A DNA stretch of 64,000 nucleotides from Saprospiraceae bacterium (GTDB lineage Bacteria; Bacteroidota; Bacteroidia; Chitinophagales; Saprospiraceae). The stretch spans positions 62,001 to 126,000 of the forward strand of contig JANQPA010000100.1 of NCBI GenBank assembly GCA_028285545.1. The letters run 5' to 3'. Below the pieces are notes generated by a model, which made no database searches, was not told the origin of the DNA, and worked only from the letters and a program-made list of their open reading frames with translations. Below, piece after piece: positions 26,683-36,019 of this stretch (positions are counted from its first letter, which is position 1; the number at the start of each line of letters is the position of its first letter). A program made the position numbers and the translations under genes.

Positions 26683-27732
26683 TTATGCAGTAAGATTTGT
26701 CATTTGCTTACTGCTGAGCCCGTTCAATTCCTCATCTGGATTTAAGGGTAGTTTTATTTTAAAAACAGTTCCTTTGGGATTATTATCCACTACTTCGATT
26801 GTTCCTTTATGAGCTTTGACAATTTGGTTCACAATATATAAGCCAAGGCCGGTTCCTTTAGTTTTTCGGGTGTCTTCATTACCCACTCTGTAAAACTTGT
26901 TGAATACTACCTTTTTTTCCTTATCACTAATGCCTATTCCCTTATCATAGACTGAAAAATAAACTTTATCGACGCCCTTCTCTAACTTCAAGTCAACTTC
27001 CGGGTCGTCATCTGAATATTTCACTGCATTCTCCAATAAATTGATGAGGACCGAGGTCAAGGCCGATTTGTCTCCATTAATTTCAATATTTTGTTCAGAT
27101 GGAAAAAAGGAAAATTTGACCTTAGGATATTTAGACTCCAATTTTTCAATAATTTCCCGAAAAAGTAATCCCAGGTCAAAGGGTTCTAAATGCAATTGGT
27201 AGGCAGTTTCCAATTTGGCAGAAAGCAATAAATCATTTACAAGTCCATTGAGTCTTTCTAACTCCTTCAAAGCACTGATATTCAATTTTTCAGTTTGTGC
27301 TTTTGTCAAATCCCGTTTTAATATGGTTTCTAGCACTAAGCGAATAGAAGCAATAGGAGATTTCAACTCATGAGTAATAGATAATAAAAAATTGCGCTGC
27401 TGCCTGGCAGCATTGACCGCCTTATTATAGCCTCTGTTAATTAACCAGATTCCGATAACCAGGCTGATGACAAAAACTATGGATTCGCCTAATATCATCC
27501 ATTCCTGGCGTTTATAATCTTTAGTTAATCGTTTATATTCCTCTGTTTGAAAATATTCAGCATCACTGGTAACCACCCCTTGAGCCACTAACAGGATTCG
27601 ATCTTTGTCTCTTTTAGCCATATAGGCATCGCGATTTTTTACAAACAGCAATACCGACCACCAGGCAAATGCCAGCATCATATATGCAATGACTGAATAG
27701 GACAATAAACGAAGGTTAATGACTTTTTTCAT
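26683..27732 (-). CDS. Two-component sensor histidine kinase
   Basis: This 349-aa membrane kinase has two hydrophobic segments (about residues 13-31 and 84-100) enclosing a short 50-residue extracytoplasmic loop, so the sensor domain is small. HisKA carries His121 in SITHELKSPIASIR. The HATPase domain has NLLENAVKYS (N box), DKGIGISD (G1), FYRVGNEDTRKTKGTGLGLYIV (F and G2 boxes). It has no HAMP or PAS domain. It pairs with the OmpR-type regulator downstream. It is 33 bases after hemL, so heme precursor synthesis and this signalling pair may be co-transcribed. Confidence 0.93.
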   Translation of the reverse strand: MKKVINLRLLSYSVIAYMMLAFAWWSVLLFVKNRDAYMAKRDKDRILLVAQGVVTSDAEYFQTEEYKRLTKDYKRQEWMILGESIVFVISLVIGIWLINRGYNKAVNAARQQRNFLLSITHELKSPIASIRLVLETILKRDLTKAQTEKLNISALKELERLNGLVNDLLLSAKLETAYQLHLEPFDLGLLFREIIEKLESKYPKVKFSFFPSEQNIEINGDKSALTSVLINLLENAVKYSDDDPEVDLKLEKGVDKVYFSVYDKGIGISDKEKKVVFNKFYRVGNEDTRKTKGTGLGLYIVNQIVKAHKGTIEVVDNNPKGTVFKIKLPLNPDEELNGLSSKQMTNLTA

Positions 27733-27765
27733 AAGCTATGAATTAAGTACCAAAAAAGATGCACC

Positions 27766-29103
27766 CTATTTTTTCCCATCGAAAACTACTACAAGTGCTT
27801 CTTTTATTTTAGCAGCAGCTTCCTCTAAATCCGAATCCTGATGTGCAGCGGAAACAAATCCAACCTCATAGCCGGATGGTCCAAGGTAAACACCTCGTTG
27901 TAACAATTCATGGTGCAGCAACTTAAATTGCTCCATGCTTGCAGGATTGATCTGATCTGCACTTGTTATCCTTTCCTTTGTAAAAGCCAACCAGAAGATG
28001 GATCCAATATGAGGAATCGTTAAGTCATACCCTTTTTGCAAACAAAAATCTTCAATATTTTTGGTAAAAGAAGAAGTTTTATTTTCTAGAGATTCGTAGA
28101 ATCCTGGTTTGAGTGTTTCTTGTAAAGCAGCATATCCGGCAGCCATCGCTACAGGATTGGCAGATAAAGTGCCTGCTTGATACACCGGTCCTTCAGGAGC
28201 AATATTCGACATAATTTTCGAATTGGCAGCATAAGCCCCTACAGGCATTCCACCACCAATAATTTTGCCATAAGTAATGATATCTGGTTGGATATTATAA
28301 TAACCCGCTGCCCCTTCAAAGCCTACTCGAAATCCAGAAATTACTTCATCAAAAATCAACAGTACTCCATACTCATCACACTTTTTACGTAACAATTCCA
28401 AAAAGGAACGATCCTGGATCAACAGGCCATTATTGGCAGGTACCGGCTCAATAATAATGCAGGCAATATCTTTGGCATAATTCTGTAATGTTTCCTCCAA
28501 CAGGTTAGGATCGTTTAGAGGTAATACCAGTGTTTCTTTTGCGAAAGATTCTGGAATACCAGCAGAAGTACTCACCCCAAAAGTAGCCAGGCCTGATCCT
28601 GCCTTGACCAGCAAAGAATCTACATGTCCATGATAACAACCTTCAAATTTGATGATTTTACTTTTTCCAGTCACTCCTCTTGCCAGTCGGATGGCAGACA
28701 TGACCGCTTCTGTACCTGAGCTTACAAACCGAATTTTTTCAATGTAACTATTATTCTCCAGAATCAATTTGCCTAATTCATTACCTAATCGATTGGGAGT
28801 TCCAAAAGACAAACCATTTTCTACAGTTTTTAAAACATATTCTCGTATAGAAGCATGGTTATGCCCTAGAATAAGGGGGCCCCAAGAACAGCAAAAATCT
28901 AAATAGGTATTATCATCTTCATCTGTGATTCTGCTACCATTTCCTTTTTTTATAAATAAAGGAGGTCCCGAAACGGATTTAAAGGCTCTAACAGGAGAAT
29001 TTACACCTCCGGGGAAATATTGCTTTGCGGCTTCAAATAATTTGGCTGACTCGGTTCGCTTAATTCCAGTATCTATGAATTCCATTTTTTCCATTTTTAT
29101 CAA
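27766..29103 (-). CDS. hemL: Glutamate-1-semialdehyde 2,1-aminomutase
   Basis: This PLP enzyme makes 5-aminolevulinate from glutamate-1-semialdehyde in the C5 heme pathway. The 445-aa protein has YFPGGVNSPVRAFKSV, FVSSGTEAVMSAIRLARG, YHGHVDSLLVKAGSG, IFDEVISGFR (PLP Asp) and TYGKIIGGGMPVGAY with the PLP Lys. The ATGs at 29103, 29094 and 29085 are all possible starts; the homologous core begins after them. It supplies the pathway whose hemC and hemD genes lie at 2.8-4.4 kb in the same window. Confidence 0.95.
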   Translation of the reverse strand: MIKMEKMEFIDTGIKRTESAKLFEAAKQYFPGGVNSPVRAFKSVSGPPLFIKKGNGSRITDEDDNTYLDFCCSWGPLILGHNHASIREYVLKTVENGLSFGTPNRLGNELGKLILENNSYIEKIRFVSSGTEAVMSAIRLARGVTGKSKIIKFEGCYHGHVDSLLVKAGSGLATFGVSTSAGIPESFAKETLVLPLNDPNLLEETLQNYAKDIACIIIEPVPANNGLLIQDRSFLELLRKKCDEYGVLLIFDEVISGFRVGFEGAAGYYNIQPDIITYGKIIGGGMPVGAYAANSKIMSNIAPEGPVYQAGTLSANPVAMAAGYAALQETLKPGFYESLENKTSSFTKNIEDFCLQKGYDLTIPHIGSIFWLAFTKERITSADQINPASMEQFKLLHHELLQRGVYLGPSGYEVGFVSAAHQDSDLEEAAAKIKEALVVVFDGKK

Positions 29104-29139
29104 ATAATCAAAAGGGGGTGGAATTTAAATTTTATCCCG

Positions 29140-29147
29140 CAAAGGTA
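29140..29147 (-). promoter_or_regulatory. Candidate hemL -7 element
   Basis: On the minus strand TACCTTTG (29147-29140) matches TAnnTTTG, 37 bases before the hemL ATG at 29103. No -33 TTTG is seen at the usual distance. Confidence 0.45.
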
Positions 29148-29283
29148 AACATTCAGGCCCACACTTACGTCTTAATAATGTAAGAAGCTATACGAAGTTT
29201 ATCGAACAACTGATCCAAAAAATATTTGCCTTTAATCCTAAAAAATTCGTTTCTTGCACTGTTTTTTATAATTCCATACTATT

Positions 29284-30291
29284 ATGCAAATTGATGTCGG
29301 AGCCTATATTGCAGAACTACTATACGAACACCAATCAGTTATCATTCCTGGTCTGGGTGGCTTTACGTCCCAATACAAAAATGCCAATGTCGATCAGATT
29401 CAAGGAACCATAAAACCTCCATCTAAAGAGATTCGATTCAACAAAAACCTTAAGGTTAATGATGGCATATTAATTAAACACCTGACAGAAAAGCATGGTC
29501 TAAATAATGAAGAGGCTCAAAAATCTGTTGAGGATTTTGTACAACAAGTTTTACAGGCCTTTGATCGTAAAGAAATGGTTCTTTTCCCAAAAGTAGGGCG
29601 ACTCTACAAAAATTATAAAGGAGAGTTTGAATTTTTGGCCGAGAACACCAACTTCAATCCTGGCAGTTTTGGATTACCCCTTATGCAATATAAGCCGGTT
29701 ATTCGCTCGAAAGAAGAACTTCAACAACGCAGTCCTGCTGCCGCTATTAGAAATCCCAATGCTAAAAATAAGGAGGAAGAAATTAGTGAAAAGCTTGCCA
29801 ATTGGTTTCAAAATAATTTCCCATTAATTATTTCAGTAGCTGTAATTATCATTTCCCTGATCATCTTTTTATTAATTTATGATTCTCCATCCAAAGAACC
29901 TCTGGCTAAAGATGATTTGGAAAAAGGACCTCTCAATGAAAGCCCTTCAAAAAGGAATGAAGCCACCACCCAGATTGATGAGGATTCATTAAATCAAAAT
30001 CAAGCAACGACCTCTGAGGACGAGGAAGCCAATTCGGTTGTTGAAGAACCCAGGGTTTTGCCCGGGCAAAAATCATGTATCATTGTGATAGGATTATTTG
30101 GAGACCAGAATAACGTATCAAAGTTGGTAAAGAGGATTTACGATTCAGGCTTTGAACCCTTCCTGGAAGAAAGAGGTACACTCACAAGAGTAGGCATTCA
30201 GTTTGCTTATGATTCGCAGGATCAAATTGACCGAAACCTTAAAATCATCCAGGATAAGTTTGAAGAGGATGCGGTTGTGATAAAAAAATAA
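29284..30291 (+). CDS. HU-CCDC81-like and SPOR domain membrane protein
   Basis: This 335-aa protein has an N-terminal bacterial HU-CCDC81-type region in two parts: YIAELLYEHQSVIIPGLGGF, then IRFNKNLKVNDGILIKHL and VLFPKVGRLYKNYKGEFEFL. A single membrane segment (about 179-200) follows, then an acidic Ser/Glu linker (about 205-255), then a C-terminal SPOR-like domain (about 260-335; CIIVIGLFGDQNNVSKLVKRI). SPOR domains bind denuded septal glycan, so the protein may link a cytoplasmic HU-like domain (DNA or protein binding) to the division-site wall. Family known in Bacteroidota; exact role not established to my knowledge. Confidence 0.85.
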   Translation: MQIDVGAYIAELLYEHQSVIIPGLGGFTSQYKNANVDQIQGTIKPPSKEIRFNKNLKVNDGILIKHLTEKHGLNNEEAQKSVEDFVQQVLQAFDRKEMVLFPKVGRLYKNYKGEFEFLAENTNFNPGSFGLPLMQYKPVIRSKEELQQRSPAAAIRNPNAKNKEEEISEKLANWFQNNFPLIISVAVIIISLIIFLLIYDSPSKEPLAKDDLEKGPLNESPSKRNEATTQIDEDSLNQNQATTSEDEEANSVVEEPRVLPGQKSCIIVIGLFGDQNNVSKLVKRIYDSGFEPFLEERGTLTRVGIQFAYDSQDQIDRNLKIIQDKFEEDAVVIKK

Positions 30292-30337
30292 GAACTTCGA
30301 CAAAAAAGGCTAATATTACATTAAAAAAAGAAAATTC

Positions 30338-31123
30338 ATGCTTCACTACGAAACTTATATTTTGAATGATAAAGCCGAATGGATTGTTTTTGTGCATGGT
30401 GCCGGAGGAAGCATCGTAACCTGGAAATATCAAAAAGAAGCTTTTCGTCCTTATTTCAACCTTCTTTTTGTAGATATGAGAGATCACGGGAACTCTAAAA
30501 ATATGCAGCCTGAATATTCAGAGTATAACTTTGATATTGTATGTGATGATATTCTGGAAGTTATTGATCACATTGGCATTCAAAGAGCTCATTTCATGTC
30601 CCTTTCATTAGGAAGTGTAGTCCTACAAAAAATTGATGAAAAAAGGCCTAAAATGATTGACAAAATGATTATGGCGGGTGGAGTTTTTAAAGCAGATTTA
30701 AAGATTAAGATATTCGTTCATTCCGCAAAATTTCTTAACTACTTCCTCCCCTACCGGGTTATGTATAACCTATTTTCGCTAATCGTTTTGCCTAAAAAAA
30801 ACCATGCCCAGTCTCGCAGAATATTTCGCATGCAATCCAGAAAACTAGCTCCTAAAGAATATTTGAAGTGGGTAGCCCTGTACAAAGAGTTTTTTAAATT
30901 GCTAAAAAGCTTTTTTTCTCGCGAAATGAATGCCCTAAGCCTTATCGTTATGGGAGAAGAAGACCATGTTTTTTACAAAGCAGCAAAGAACTTTGTAGAA
31001 CACCATACTAAAGCCAGCCTGGTTGTTTTCGAAAAATGTGGCCACGTTGTCAACATCGAACAATACGAAAAATTTAATCAGACTGTTCTGAACTTCCTAC
31101 TTCCCAAACCAGCAACCAATTAA
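30338..31123 (+). CDS. Alpha/beta hydrolase
   Basis: This 261-aa cytoplasmic alpha/beta hydrolase has the oxyanion HGAGGSIVTW (about 25-34), MRDHGNSK, and nucleophile elbow FMSLSLGSVV with Ser near residue 91. It then has the acid in MGEEDHVF and the catalytic His in KCGHVVNIEQ. A basic helical cap (about 125-205, many Lys/Phe) lies between them. The substrate is unknown. It follows the HU/SPOR gene by 46 bases and ends at an inverted heptamer array. Confidence 0.87.
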   Translation: MLHYETYILNDKAEWIVFVHGAGGSIVTWKYQKEAFRPYFNLLFVDMRDHGNSKNMQPEYSEYNFDIVCDDILEVIDHIGIQRAHFMSLSLGSVVLQKIDEKRPKMIDKMIMAGGVFKADLKIKIFVHSAKFLNYFLPYRVMYNLFSLIVLPKKNHAQSRRIFRMQSRKLAPKEYLKWVALYKEFFKLLKSFFSREMNALSLIVMGEEDHVFYKAAKNFVEHHTKASLVVFEKCGHVVNIEQYEKFNQTVLNFLLPKPATN

Positions 31124-31126
31124 TTA

Positions 31127-31214
31127 GTAGAAAGTAATAGGTAGAAAGTAGAAGGATTCGTCTTTCTACTTTCTACCTTTTACTTTCTACATTCTACTTT
31201 CTGCCTCCTACCTT
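31127..31214. repeat. Inverted heptamer arrays between hydrolase and T9SS giant
   Basis: Four units gtagaaa, gtaatag, gtagaaa, gtagaag (31127-31154) face seven units ctacttt, ctacctt, ttacttt, ctacatt, ctacttt, ctgcctc, ctacctt (31166-31214). The two halves are complementary, so the region can fold as a hairpin between convergent genes. The last unit supplies the TAG stop of the 1481-aa gene. Confidence 0.85.
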
Positions 31215-34200
31215 ACCAAGATAACATCCCCTTGTATCAATTCAGTAATTCCATCCAGGAATTCAACTTGGGCATAAAAGACATATACTCCTTGAGGGGC
31301 AAACTCTCCATTATACCTTCCATTCCAGCCAGTGTTGGAATTATCTCCAGGCAGGTTTTTACCCTCATACATCATTGTTCCCCAACGATCAAAAATCTGT
31401 AACAAACTAATACTTCTTACATTTTGTCCAACTAATGGACTGAAAAAATCATTCAGGCCATCCCCATTAGGGCTAAAGGCGGAAGGAGCAAATACATCTC
31501 TGCTATTATCTATAGTAATTGTTAAATTATCTGATACCTCACAACCATCCGCCGTAGAAGCTGTCAAAACAAGAGTTGTGGTTTCGGTAGGGCTGGTAAA
31601 GGGCGTTAATATTCCTGGATTAGAAACACTTCCTCCAGGTCTCCAACTAAATTGATCGGGCGAAAAATTAAGGATTGGATCCAAACGAACACTATCTCCA
31701 AATTTAATAGTCATATCAGGTCCTAAATCGATATCCAATCTGTCAGGCTCCGGAATGGTGACCACATTTACAGTAAAGCAGTCATTGACATCCTGAATAG
31801 AAAAGGAATAGGTCCCTGAAGCAAGGTCTGTTATTATGGGAGCAGTTTGATCAAGAGATCTGAAATTTTGCCCGTCAGTAGAATATTCATAAGGAGGAGT
31901 GCCTCCATTGATTCCTTGTAAAATAATAGCCCCATTATTATCATCTGCGCACAAAGGTGGAATAATATCTGTAGTAAGGGAGATCGGATCTGGCGCTACC
32001 AAATTTAGATCTCCATTGGTTTGACATCCATTAGCATCGGTTACTGTAAATTGATAATTTCCAGCCATTAAGCCTGAAATAGTATCCCCGGTAGCTCCAT
32101 TACTCCAATTAACAAAATATTGAGGCACCCCACCATCGATGATTACCGAAGCCACTCCATCACTACTTTCAGGACAGCTAAGGTTAAAACCTCCAAATTC
32201 ACTTACGGCCACCCCTGTTGCATCGATGGGTCGAACTTCTACCAGGGCAATTCCCTGGACAACAGGTGGACATCCGGTACCTATATCTGCACCATCTACT
32301 GAAACAATGGAATAAGAAGTAGTCTGACTTGGGGACACTTTAAGGGTCATCCCATCGGTCACTCCGGTCAGAGGTATAATGCCACCCATACCATCTGAAA
32401 GTTCCAAATCAACCATATTTGTATCAAAAACCCTAAATACCAGGTTGATTGAATCTCCAGGGCATACCGCTCCTCCACCGGCAAGACGAACCTCTACGGA
32501 TTTTAAAAAATTGATGGTAATATTTACAAAGCTATCACACTGATCATTGATTACAGGAAAGACTTCCCTTCCGATAGGATTATTGACATCATAAATAGTG
32601 CCATTAATCAATAGTTGCTCTCCTTCGCAAATGGTTGTATCAAAGAAACTTTCTCTGATAAAATTAAAATCAATATCAATAAATACTAAACTATCGCAGC
32701 CGGAGGCGGCCACATACCTTTCGGTTCCACCTGGGTTGGATTCACTGTAGGTAATTCCATTGATGTCAATACTTGCCCCAGGGCACAAATTGGTCTTAAA
32801 AGTATCTCTTTTCGTTTGGATAAAGGTTAGGTTTACAAAAACAGTACTATCACATCCTTGAGCTTTGGGAAAAAACTCAGTACCCGAAGGATTATTGATA
32901 TCATATACTATATTATTTATTTCCAAACTTCTACCCTCACAAAGAGTGGTACTGATAATAGTAGTAGCTGGATTATCTATATCCAGATTCACAAAAACCA
33001 GAGAATCACAGCCATTAGCACTAGCATTAGGAAAGACTTCTGTGCCAGATCGATTATTAACACCATAAAGTGTTCCATTTACGATGAAGGATTCATCAGC
33101 ACATAATAAGGTATCAATGGTTTTTTGAGCTACAGGGAAAAAAGACAGATTGATATTCACTATGGAATCACAACCATTAATGGTTTGTTCATCAATTACC
33201 TCCATTCCGGTAGCATTATTTCGGTCATAAATACTCCCGTTAAAAAACAAAAAGTCTTCCTGACAAAGGATGGTGTCTAAGAATCCCTGGTCGGTAGGAA
33301 CCACCGTTAGCACTCGAGTTTCATTTAAATTAACAGGACAAGTAGTTTGGTCCAGTAAGGCATCAAATGTAATCGCAATAGAGCCACTTATTAGGCCAAA
33401 ATCAGCTGGGAAAATGGTAAAAGTATCTCTATTTTGATCTGCCTGAATAGTAACCGGGACTTCACCTTTACCAGCATCCAGACGGACGGGGAGTTCGAAA
33501 GGCCCCTGACCTGTAAAGTTAAGCACAAGATCATAGCCTTCATTTTGACAAACGGTTCCGATATCGGGTATTAAAACGGTTGGACTGGCACTCACTGCAT
33601 TGATGGTGACAGTGATATTATTTGAGCAGCCCAGATCATCAGTAACTAAAGCGCTGTAATTACCAACTCCCAGGTCTGTTATGGTTTGCATGCCATCAAA
33701 GGCATCAACATTCCAATCTATGGTAAAGGGAGCTTGACCGCCATTAAATACCAGGGCTATTTGTCCATTTGGTACATCTTCACAGCTTGCATTTTGCTTA
33801 TTTACCGTAACAGTAAAATTACAGCTGGGGTCATTAATGGTGAAAATACAATCCAGGTTACAACCATTTGAATCTGTTAGGATGAGGTTATAAGTGCCGG
33901 CCACCAGCCCGGTAACGTCCGCATCGCCGCTTGCAGCTACCATCTGCATGCCTGTAGCCGGGCCTGACCATTCAAGCGTATATGGTGCAGTACCTCCCTG
34001 AATATTAACTCTTGCAATTCCATCCGAACCATTTACAACTGTTACTGCCTGATTTTGTCCGCAGGATAAGTCAAGTGCATCCGGTTCATCAATTGTAATG
34101 GTAGCAATTTCATTACAACCATCCACATCTGTCACAGTAACCTCATAAACTCCTGCCCCCAAGCCAGTACCATTATCTTGGCCATCCAGGTTATCATCAC

Positions 34201-35653
34201 TCCAATCAAATTGGTAGGGAGCTCCTGCTCCTGAAGTTTGCAGCGATACTGAGGCATCAGTAGCACCATTACAGCTCACAGGATTTGTGACTACTATAAC
34301 GGGATTGGATTCTGTACCCAACTCAAGTTGTATCTCAACCGGGTCCGATTCACAGTCTCCATTAAAGGTGGTTGCAAAAACAGAGCCAGGGCCACTAACA
34401 TAGTTTTGTGGATCGGCTATGGGATTATTCAAGTTTATGTCTGTATACCATCTTACCGCTATACCACTACTTCCACTGCGGATGGATTCATTCAAACTGG
34501 TAAGATTAAAACTACCCATTCCACCTTCATTACAGGTTTTAAAGGGGCCTGGATTATTGGCAATAGGTTTTTTGAAAACTTCTACCAACACAGGGCTCCC
34601 CAGGTTGGAAGAAATAGGACAGCCATCGGCATTGCTAACAGAAACCAAATAAAAGTTAGTGCTTTGAGTAATGGATGCATTAATAGCATCGCCATTTACG
34701 ACATCTGATATCAATAAGGTATCCACTCCATTATAAAATTCTACATCGAAAGGCCCGCCGGTATTAGGAAGGCTAATCACCAATTGCTCGTTTACCAAAC
34801 CGCAGCCTGAGCATTGAGTGCAATTTAAACCTATAGCCACAGGAGTAATTCCGAATGTTTCACCAGGTCGTTGATAAGAAGCACAATCAGCAAAAGTGAC
34901 CCAATTTAGTGGATTAGAAATCCTCGAAAGCCATTCCAGGTGGCTTGTTGGAGTGTTGGGTGTTTGATAAGAAATATATCTTGCACTACCACCAACAGGT
35001 TCCATATGATAGCAAGGCATAACATCAGGATGAAGTCCGGAGTCCTCGGAAGTATTCGTTAGGCCCAGCCACTGTGTTTTGGTATTAAAACCATAGAGTA
35101 CTCTTCCGCCGGTATAGGTGGCATCATGAAGTTGGCTACTTATTGTAGCATTACCATTATCCCATGCCCCCCCTTGTAAAATATACAATTGATCACCTTC
35201 GGTAGCCAGGTTTATATTATTCAAGCCAAGTTTTTGAAATTCCCAATTAGCATCGGGTAAAACTGCTTGAACAGGATTATTTGCCGAAGGAATTGGAGGG
35301 AAGCGAAAAACGATAAGTGTACCGGCAGGAATAACAGCAGCATTCGCCGAACGTCGAGCTAACAGGAATCCCTCACTATTGCCCCACTGGCCGGCATTAA
35401 CACGTTCCCAACCATTATCGGTAAAGTGAATTTCCGTTCCAGGTTCTATGTCTACAAAACTGACAATACTAATTTCGTCCTCCCCTCCGCTTGATCCGCA
35501 GCCGCTCAAATTGGTGTTCACACCTACGACAACGATATCACCTGGATTTAACACGGTTTGAGCTTGTAACATACTTAGGTTTGAAATTGCTGCTATTAAG
35601 CAACTTGCCAGCAATGTTACAAATGGATAGTCAAGGTTCTTATACATAATCAT
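31208..35653 (-). CDS. Giant T9SS type B (gliding motility C-terminal) surface protein with SprB-like repeats
   Basis: This is a 1481-aa secreted protein. Signal peptide is about residues 1-31. Residues about 35-265 look like a lamin-tail-like domain (GDIVVVGVNT, GTEIHFTDNGWE). SprB-like beta domains follow (about 450-700: CNGATDASVSLQTSG, GLGAGVYEVTVTDVDGC). Residues about 790-1048 hold five repeats of about 50 aa with the plan C......NG..YD..N..G.E.F....GCDS.V.I.L. More SprB-like domains (about 1130-1290) precede the C-terminal CHU_C-type sorting domain: FAPSAFSPNGDGLNDFFSP and IFDRWGTMMYEG. It should be exported through T9SS and held at the surface. No catalytic domain is recognised; an adhesin or matrix role is likely. 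Confidence 0.88.
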   Translation of the reverse strand: MIMYKNLDYPFVTLLASCLIAAISNLSMLQAQTVLNPGDIVVVGVNTNLSGCGSSGGEDEISIVSFVDIEPGTEIHFTDNGWERVNAGQWGNSEGFLLARRSANAAVIPAGTLIVFRFPPIPSANNPVQAVLPDANWEFQKLGLNNINLATEGDQLYILQGGAWDNGNATISSQLHDATYTGGRVLYGFNTKTQWLGLTNTSEDSGLHPDVMPCYHMEPVGGSARYISYQTPNTPTSHLEWLSRISNPLNWVTFADCASYQRPGETFGITPVAIGLNCTQCSGCGLVNEQLVISLPNTGGPFDVEFYNGVDTLLISDVVNGDAINASITQSTNFYLVSVSNADGCPISSNLGSPVLVEVFKKPIANNPGPFKTCNEGGMGSFNLTSLNESIRSGSSGIAVRWYTDINLNNPIADPQNYVSGPGSVFATTFNGDCESDPVEIQLELGTESNPVIVVTNPVSCNGATDASVSLQTSGAGAPYQFDWSDDNLDGQDNGTGLGAGVYEVTVTDVDGCNEIATITIDEPDALDLSCGQNQAVTVVNGSDGIARVNIQGGTAPYTLEWSGPATGMQMVAASGDADVTGLVAGTYNLILTDSNGCNLDCIFTINDPSCNFTVTVNKQNASCEDVPNGQIALVFNGGQAPFTIDWNVDAFDGMQTITDLGVGNYSALVTDDLGCSNNITVTINAVSASPTVLIPDIGTVCQNEGYDLVLNFTGQGPFELPVRLDAGKGEVPVTIQADQNRDTFTIFPADFGLISGSIAITFDALLDQTTCPVNLNETRVLTVVPTDQGFLDTILCQEDFLFFNGSIYDRNNATGMEVIDEQTINGCDSIVNINLSFFPVAQKTIDTLLCADESFIVNGTLYGVNNRSGTEVFPNASANGCDSLVFVNLDIDNPATTIISTTLCEGRSLEINNIVYDINNPSGTEFFPKAQGCDSTVFVNLTFIQTKRDTFKTNLCPGASIDINGITYSESNPGGTERYVAASGCDSLVFIDIDFNFIRESFFDTTICEGEQLLINGTIYDVNNPIGREVFPVINDQCDSFVNITINFLKSVEVRLAGGGAVCPGDSINLVFRVFDTNMVDLELSDGMGGIIPLTGVTDGMTLKVSPSQTTSYSIVSVDGADIGTGCPPVVQGIALVEVRPIDATGVAVSEFGGFNLSCPESSDGVASVIIDGGVPQYFVNWSNGATGDTISGLMAGNYQFTVTDANGCQTNGDLNLVAPDPISLTTDIIPPLCADDNNGAIILQGINGGTPPYEYSTDGQNFRSLDQTAPIITDLASGTYSFSIQDVNDCFTVNVVTIPEPDRLDIDLGPDMTIKFGDSVRLDPILNFSPDQFSWRPGGSVSNPGILTPFTSPTETTTLVLTASTADGCEVSDNLTITIDNSRDVFAPSAFSPNGDGLNDFFSPLVGQNVRSISLLQIFDRWGTMMYEGKNLPGDNSNTGWNGRYNGEFAPQGVYVFYAQVEFLDGITELIQGDVILVR

Positions 35654-36019
35654 TCTATTGTTTCAGGGATCAAATCAAGGTTTTACCAAACCCGTATCTC
35701 ATAGATAATACATTTAAATCAAACGAATTCGTCATTTTATTATTTGATAAATACACTTTGATTTTACCCTTAAGTGGAGGGATAGGTTGCATATCTCTCC
35801 TTTTCTTTACAATTACTGATGTTTTTCAATTACAGATAAAGCGCATAAACGAATTAAAGCGGTAAAAATACCAAATAGAAACGCAAACTTACACTCTGAA
35901 AGTATGAAGTTTGAATAATGCTTTCCAGATTGCTTTTGAGAAAAAAAAAAATCTTTTACTGGCAAGTTGCACGATATTTTTTTACCTTTGCGTGCGTTTT
36001 TTTAAAAAGTTCTTTTAAC
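35654..36019. other. Gap between giant surface protein and DUF177 gene
   Basis: This 366-base AT-rich gap holds divergent 5' regions. Apart from the -7 element at 35983-35990 and poly-A/T tracts I see no gene, RNA or repeat. The open frame upstream of 36020 has no family similarity. Confidence 0.5.
35983..35990 (+). promoter_or_regulatory. Candidate DUF177-rpmF -7 element
   Basis: TACCTTTG is an exact TAnnTTTG match, 29 bases before the ATG at 36020. It lies inside the longer open frame that begins at 35918, which supports the later start. Confidence 0.55.

Noticed and set aside
31332-31655. Plus-strand frames opposite the giant T9SS protein
   Set aside because: The minus strand is continuous with a clear CHU_C domain; the antisense frames have no signal or domain.
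35918-36019. N-terminal extension of the DUF177 protein
   Set aside because: It spans the -7 promoter element and poly-A/T DNA and is not family-like; ATG 36020 is preferred.
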